Source of the DNA: Burkholderiaceae bacterium
GTDB taxonomy: Bacteria; Pseudomonadota; Gammaproteobacteria; Burkholderiales; Burkholderiaceae_C
Reading direction: 5' to 3'
DNA length: 37,858 nt
Assembly (NCBI GenBank): GCA_004299095.1
Contig: SCQQ01000052.1
Coordinates: forward strand, 1 to 37,858
How positions within the stretch are numbered: the first letter of the stretch is position 1; every line of letters starts with the position of its first letter. The translations under genes were made by a program, and so were the position numbers. Under the pieces are notes generated by a model. The model was not told where the DNA came from. It searched no databases and saw nothing but the letters and a program-made list of their open reading frames with translations. Shown here one piece after another: positions 33,710-37,858 of this stretch.

Positions 33710-34822
33710 ATGAAAATCATCAACATAGAAAATATACCGATTCAAATGCCGCTCAAAAAAACTTACCGCGGCAGTCATTACTATATGACACATCGATGCA
33801 CAATTATCACCAGAATTTACACTGACGAGGGGATCATAGGTGAATGTTATAACGGAGATGAATTCGAAACACAGTCCGAAATTATCAATATTATTCAGAA
33901 AGAAATTAAACCCCAAGTATTAGGCATGGATATATTCTCCAGCGAACGCATTTGGCAGGCTATGCTGCCGCCCACGTACAACATCTTGCGTGACCGCAAG
34001 TTGGCCACCAACGCCATGGCTTGTGTTGATAGCGCCGTCCTTGACGCTTGGGGCAAAGCGTTGAATCAGCCGCTGTTCAAGCTTTGGGGTGGTTACCGCG
34101 ACGAGCTGCCTATCATTGCTATTGCGGGGTATTACGAAGAGGGCAAGAAGCTCGCTGATTTCGGCACCGAGATGGAGAAGTTGCGCGAGGCTGGCTTGGG
34201 TGGTTGCAAATTCAAGGTCGGCGGGCGCTCTCCTGAAGAAGATGCGGAGCGTGTACAGGTCGCACGCAAGGCTGTTGGCAACGATTTTATCCTCACGGTA
34301 GATGCTAATCAAGGTTTCACCCAGCGTGAGGCAATCCGATTTGGCCGACTGGTGCAAGACTGCAACGTTCGCTGGTTTGAGGAGCCCTGCCGTTGGTACA
34401 ACGACCGCTCCTCGATGGCACTGGTGCGCAACGTGACCGGCATTCCCGTTGCCGCAGGCCAGAGTGAATATCACCGAGGCGGTTGCCGCGATTTGTTCGA
34501 AAGCGGCTCCGTCGACGTGTGCAACTTTGATGCCAGTTGGGGTGGCGGGCCGACGGAGTGGCGCCGCGTAGCGGCCATGGCGCTGTCCTACGAAGTGCAG
34601 ATGGGGCATCACGAAGAGCCGCAAGTGTCCGCTCAATTGTTGGCATCGATCCCACACGGAACGATGGTCGAGGTATTTCATCCTGATCGCGATCCGCTGT
34701 TCTATGCATTGTTTGCCAATCACAGCAAATTTGACCACGGTAAATATAAGGTTCCGACCGGACCGGGCTGGGGCCTTGAGCTGGATCAGGACGTGATCAA
34801 AAAATATCGCGTCGATAAATGA
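33710..34822 (+). CDS. Enolase-superfamily enzyme, mandelate racemase subgroup (first copy)
   Basis: 370 residues. The N-terminal capping domain runs to about 125. Barrel motifs: Lys167-x-Lys169 (CKFKVGG), Asp198 in TVDANQG, Glu224 in RWFEEP, Asp274 in CNFDASWGGGPTEW, and His300/301 in MGHHEEPQ. This is the mandelate-racemase set of Lys-x-Lys plus His-Asp, used in acid-sugar dehydratases and racemases. The usual third metal-ligand Glu (as in AGGES of the second copy) is Gln251 here (AAGQSE), with Glu253 two residues on. Substrate unknown; sequence suggests a subgroup distinct from the second copy. The first ~83 codons are AT-rich (about 37% GC by hand count over 33661-33960), then GC rises near 57%, so a composite origin is possible. 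RBS weak (CGAG). Confidence 0.88.
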   Translation: MKIINIENIPIQMPLKKTYRGSHYYMTHRCTIITRIYTDEGIIGECYNGDEFETQSEIINIIQKEIKPQVLGMDIFSSERIWQAMLPPTYNILRDRKLATNAMACVDSAVLDAWGKALNQPLFKLWGGYRDELPIIAIAGYYEEGKKLADFGTEMEKLREAGLGGCKFKVGGRSPEEDAERVQVARKAVGNDFILTVDANQGFTQREAIRFGRLVQDCNVRWFEEPCRWYNDRSSMALVRNVTGIPVAAGQSEYHRGGCRDLFESGSVDVCNFDASWGGGPTEWRRVAAMALSYEVQMGHHEEPQVSAQLLASIPHGTMVEVFHPDRDPLFYALFANHSKFDHGKYKVPTGPGWGLELDQDVIKKYRVDK

Positions 34823-34946
34823 ACGCTGGGCAGCGAAAGCTCATCTCCAAAGCAATCTTCGGCAAAGGCTCGCTCTTAACCCCATGAGATTGCGATAGCT
34901 CATCGGATATTCAGAGCCAAGCCGATATCTCAAGGGGAGGTTCGAA

Positions 34947-36095
34947 ATGAAAATAACCGACGTCATCACCTATCCAGTCTCTTATGAACTCGACACCGAG
35001 TTCTGGATGTCGCGGGAGCCATACCGAACCGCGTCCGCCATCATCGTTCAAGTTCGAACGGATGACGGCGTGGTCGGCACCGGCATCATCAACGGTCGCC
35101 CGATGACGGAAATCGTCAACATCGTAACGATGCTCCGTGATGTCATCATGGGCATGGATGCCTTGGCACATGAGGCAGTCTGGCAAAAGATTTTTGCAAT
35201 CACCTATACCCGCGCCGGCGCAGCACTAGACCGAGACGCGGGGCAGCCTCATTTCGGCGCCGGCAAGCGCCCTCAAATTTTGGCGGCCCTAGCAGGCATT
35301 GATCTTGCCCTCTGGGACATCAAGGGGAAGGCACTGAAACTACCTATCTGGCGCTTACTCGGCGCTACGTCCGGCACGACTTACGCCTATGCAAGCGGTG
35401 GGTACTACGAAGCAGGTGAGCCAATTTTGAAAGTCGCGCAGGAAATGGCGTCCTATGTGGATATGGGCTACACGGCGGTAAAGATGAAATGCGCCGGTGT
35501 CAGCTTGGCCGATGACGTGAAGCGCGTCTCCGAAGTGCGAGCCGCCATTGGCCCTGAAACCAAACTCATGTTGGATGCAAATTTGGGGTATTCACTCGAC
35601 GAAGCGACCGACGCACTTCGAGCTTACGAAAAATTCAACATCTTCTGGTTCGAGGAGCCGCTTTACTGGTATGACAGCATACGAGCTCTTGGAGAGCTGG
35701 CCCGTCGCACCCACGTTGCCATTGCCGGTGGCGAGAGCCAGTTGACCGCGTGGGAGGCTCGTGATTTAGTAGATTTGGGCGGCGTCAATTTCATGCAGTT
35801 CGATGCCACTCGTGCTGGCGGTATCACCGAATTGCTGCGCGTGGCTCACTATTGTCATTTGCGCCACGTTCGCATCACGCCGCATCACGATCCAGAAATA
35901 CATGCCCACGTCGTCGCAGCAATGGTCAATGGCTTTGGCGTAGAGACTTTCCCGTACAAGGCGCGTGATCCGCTGTGGGATCGTTTGTATTCAAAAAAAC
36001 CAATTATCAAGGACAGCTACTTGCATTTGGATAGCGAGCCGGGTTTTGGTTTCGAGTTAGATTGGCAAGAGGTCGAAAATCATAAATTAATTTGA
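34947..36095 (+). CDS. Enolase-superfamily enzyme, mandelate racemase subgroup (second copy)
   Basis: 382 residues with the full metal and catalytic set: Lys179-x-Lys181 (AVKMKCAG), Asp210 in MLDANLGYS, Glu236 in WFEEPLYW, Glu263 in AIAGGESQ, Asp286 in QFDATRAGGITE and His313/314 in TPHHDPEI. This pattern fits an acid-sugar dehydratase (aldarate or aldonate type). The N-terminal capping domain has KITDVITYPVSYELDTEFWM. It differs widely from the first copy, so it probably performs a different step or handles a different stereoisomer. Strong Shine-Dalgarno (GGGGAGG) before ATG 34947. It is followed 46 bases later by the transporter gene. Confidence 0.9.
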   Translation: MKITDVITYPVSYELDTEFWMSREPYRTASAIIVQVRTDDGVVGTGIINGRPMTEIVNIVTMLRDVIMGMDALAHEAVWQKIFAITYTRAGAALDRDAGQPHFGAGKRPQILAALAGIDLALWDIKGKALKLPIWRLLGATSGTTYAYASGGYYEAGEPILKVAQEMASYVDMGYTAVKMKCAGVSLADDVKRVSEVRAAIGPETKLMLDANLGYSLDEATDALRAYEKFNIFWFEEPLYWYDSIRALGELARRTHVAIAGGESQLTAWEARDLVDLGGVNFMQFDATRAGGITELLRVAHYCHLRHVRITPHHDPEIHAHVVAAMVNGFGVETFPYKARDPLWDRLYSKKPIIKDSYLHLDSEPGFGFELDWQEVENHKLI

Positions 36096-36141
36096 AGATA
36101 TTAAGAATGTCGTTCAATAGAATACAAGGAGCAACCTCACC

Positions 36142-37416
36142 ATGGACAAAGATTTGCGCTGGACTGCCGCAGGCAGCATTGTTGGTAGCGTCTTAGAGTG
36201 GTATGACTATGTTTTATATGGAACGGCATCAGCCCTTGTGTTCGATAAGCTCTTCTTTGGGAATGTAAGTACCAGCGTCGGGACGTTGCTTGCGTTTGCG
36301 ACGTTCGCCATAGGCTTTCTGGTGAGGCCAATAGGAGGCACACTGTTCGGTGCGCTAGGAGATCGCATCGGGCGTCGGAACGTCCTTTTTATTACCTTGA
36401 TCCTCATGGGACTAGCGACGACCGCCATCGGCTTGTTACCTACCTTCGCCAGTATTGGTGTGTGGGCTCCGATCCTGCTTGTCCTCGTGCGGATTGTGCA
36501 AGGTATCGGTTCCGGCTCTGAATACGCTGGTGCGGTCATTGTCATGAGTGAAAGCTCCCCCATTAAGCACCGAGGCCTTTACTCAACTTTCCCCTATATC
36601 GGCGTCTCTGCTGGTTTGTTGCTGTCCTCAGTTGTCTTTGCGGTATTTCAGCGGATGCCCTCTGATGAATTCATGAGTTGGGGCTGGAGGATTCCCTTTC
36701 TGTTAAGTATGGTTTTGGTCATCGTGGGTATTTTGGTTCGCCTGCGTATGCCAGAGAGCCCAATCTACAAGGATCTCGTCGAAAGCGGTCGAACTGTACG
36801 CAAGCCCTTCCTCGACGTTTTCAAGACCTCGGGTAAACACATTGTCCTAGCTTGGGCCGTAGGTATCACGGATAACTCATTCGCTTATTTCTTCCAGACT
36901 TATATGGTGGCTTATATCGCGCACGACTTGCATATGCCAACTTCGCTGACACTGATCACCTTGACCGCCTTGGGCATCGTGCAGCTTTTCACTGTACCCG
37001 GCTGGGGTGCCATATCCGACAAGATTGGCAGAAGGCCAGTTTTGATGATCGGAAGCCTTTGCTCGATTTTGTTCGCATTTCCCCTGTTCTGGCTCTTGAA
37101 CACGCGGATTGAGATCGTGATCGTCCTCTCCATCGTCTTAGCCTCCAGCGTATTTCGCGGCGCCATCGTTGCGGCTCAAGCGTCGTGGTATTGCGAACTA
37201 TTCAGTTCGAATGTCCGTTACTCGGGTTTCGCGATAGGCCGGGAGTGGTCATCAATCTTCGGCGGGTTGATGCCGGTGATTGCCAGTGCAATCCTATTGA
37301 TGAGTGGTGGCAAGACTTGGATTCTGTCCGTGATCATTATTGTCTTTGCGCTCCTGACGTTTCTGGCCGCCTTCTTCGGTCCGGAGAATTTCAAGAAATC
37401 TTTGAGCAATATTTGA
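36142..37416 (+). CDS. MFS transporter, metabolite:H+ symporter (MHS) family
   Basis: 424-residue twelve-helix transporter. The start GSIVGSVLEWYDYVLYGTAS is the MHS signature, with the A-motif GALGDRIGRRNVLFITLIL and the second-half equivalent ISDKIGRRPVLMIGSLCSIL. RVVQGIGSGSEYAGAV-like VRIVQGIGSGSEYAGAVIVM and ESSPIKHRGLYSTFPYIGVS are also typical. It probably imports the acid sugar or hydroxy acid used by the two enzymes upstream. Good RBS (AAGGAG). It is the last gene of the module. Confidence 0.92.
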   Translation: MDKDLRWTAAGSIVGSVLEWYDYVLYGTASALVFDKLFFGNVSTSVGTLLAFATFAIGFLVRPIGGTLFGALGDRIGRRNVLFITLILMGLATTAIGLLPTFASIGVWAPILLVLVRIVQGIGSGSEYAGAVIVMSESSPIKHRGLYSTFPYIGVSAGLLLSSVVFAVFQRMPSDEFMSWGWRIPFLLSMVLVIVGILVRLRMPESPIYKDLVESGRTVRKPFLDVFKTSGKHIVLAWAVGITDNSFAYFFQTYMVAYIAHDLHMPTSLTLITLTALGIVQLFTVPGWGAISDKIGRRPVLMIGSLCSILFAFPLFWLLNTRIEIVIVLSIVLASSVFRGAIVAAQASWYCELFSSNVRYSGFAIGREWSSIFGGLMPVIASAILLMSGGKTWILSVIIIVFALLTFLAAFFGPENFKKSLSNI

Positions 37417-37742
37417 CTTGTGCAGATGCGTGAAGTAGGCATTTCTGACGCAGAATTGCCTGCGTTAGCCGGGATCAACGCTTAGTCGGTCATCATGCGG
37501 CTGAGTGTAGGCAGTCGGATAGGGCGCAAACGTGCGGCCCCAAGGTGTGCGATCGGCGGAGCGCCAGGCGCCGCGGCGCACCCGCTGGAAGCCCGCTCAC
37601 TGGCGCGGATGCGGCCTGCTCAGCCCCGTGTCACACTGGAAAGCAGCGGGTATCGGGGCGCGAACGGACTACACTCAAAACCAATCTGCCCAGCGCTGCA
37701 ACGCGCGGGGCGGACGCCATCCCCAACTCATCCCCTCTCGCC
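37417..37742. other. Intergenic region between the module and pckG
   Basis: 326 bases with no supported gene. It includes the hairpin at 37445-37468 and the right edge of the low-GC module, where GC content returns to the chromosomal level (about 37500). The -10-like TACACT at 37670-37675 is a weak candidate pckG promoter element. No part of the missing antiporter N-terminus is recognisable here. Confidence 0.6.
37445..37468 (+). terminator. Hairpin after the transporter gene
   Basis: CTGACGCAG (37445-37453) pairs with CTGCGTTAG (37460-37468) with one G:U pair, around AATTGC. It lies 29 bases past the stop codon. No U-tract follows, so termination is inferred. Confidence 0.4.
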
Positions 37743-37858
37743 ATGAATGCCACTCTTGCCGCTGGAACTGGCGTTGCCCTGAACGTCCCCGCCACCGTCA
37801 AACACAAGCGCCTTGTGGCCTGGGTAGGCGCCATGGCGGCGCTGTGCAAGCCCGAGCG
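37743..37858 (+). CDS. pckG: Phosphoenolpyruvate carboxykinase (GTP), 5' end only
   Basis: The first 38 codons run to the window edge. MNATLAAGTGVALNVPATVK and KRLVAWVGAMAALCKPE fit the N-terminus of GTP-dependent PEP carboxykinase from Burkholderiales (a short leader, then a helix ending VxxMAALxKPE). The enzyme converts oxaloacetate to PEP in gluconeogenesis. The active site lies beyond the window, so the call rests on the N-terminal pattern. Confidence 0.75.
   Translation, partial: MNATLAAGTGVALNVPATVKHKRLVAWVGAMAALCKPE

Noticed and set aside
37417-37742. Remaining N-terminal half of the antiporter on the far side of the module
   Set aside because: No minus-strand frame here shows antiporter helices; the space is too short.

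Overview
The window is high-GC DNA that reads as the chromosome of a betaproteobacterium, most likely order Burkholderiales. The main clues are the O-antigen ligase / CHCC zinc-finger protein / ilvE cluster at the left end, a GTP-type PEP carboxykinase start at the right end, and general codon use. I cannot name a genus from sequence alone.

Layout. 1-2123 (minus): 5' part of a WaaL-like O-antigen ligase, a small zf-CHCC protein and ilvE. 2264-5317 (minus): a glycine-betaine-type ABC importer, proV-proW-proX, headed by an 840-base region without a supportable gene. 6158-8851 (plus): an M20 amidohydrolase and an MHS-type MFS transporter, probably one uptake-and-hydrolysis unit. 9029-13884 (minus): the stress operon prkA(yeaG)-yeaH-spoVR. 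14152-15546 (minus): radA. 16140-27178 (plus): murI, an HpaI-type aldolase, a PanE-like reductase, an EamA exporter, a fused SpmA/SpmB-like membrane protein, a DUF2272 protein, an OPT transporter, a GT39-type glycosyltransferase and a DUF4136 lipoprotein. 27243-31921: an MFS transporter (minus), a histidine phosphatase (plus), an Lrp/AsnC regulator (minus) and glmS (plus).

The right end, about 32.73-37.43 kb, is different. Its base composition is lower and patchy, and it holds a FadR-type GntR regulator, two different mandelate-racemase-type enolase-superfamily enzymes and an MHS transporter, all on the plus strand. It looks like a self-contained acid-sugar (or similar hydroxy-acid) catabolic module. 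Its left edge abuts the C-terminal third of a CPA1-type Na+/H+ antiporter whose N-terminal part is missing, so the module appears to have arrived with loss of part of that gene. A 36-base near-perfect dyad just upstream of the regulator is its probable operator. The normal chromosome resumes with pckG at 37743.

Other structures of note are two convergent intergenic regions carrying the same arrangement of ATGAC motifs (four direct, then three inverted) among small GC hairpins; two genes (radA, phosphatase) whose -10-like boxes lie 6 bases from the ATG, suggesting leaderless transcripts; and a palindrome touching the start codon of the Lrp-family gene. No tRNA, rRNA, CRISPR array or intact insertion sequence was seen.
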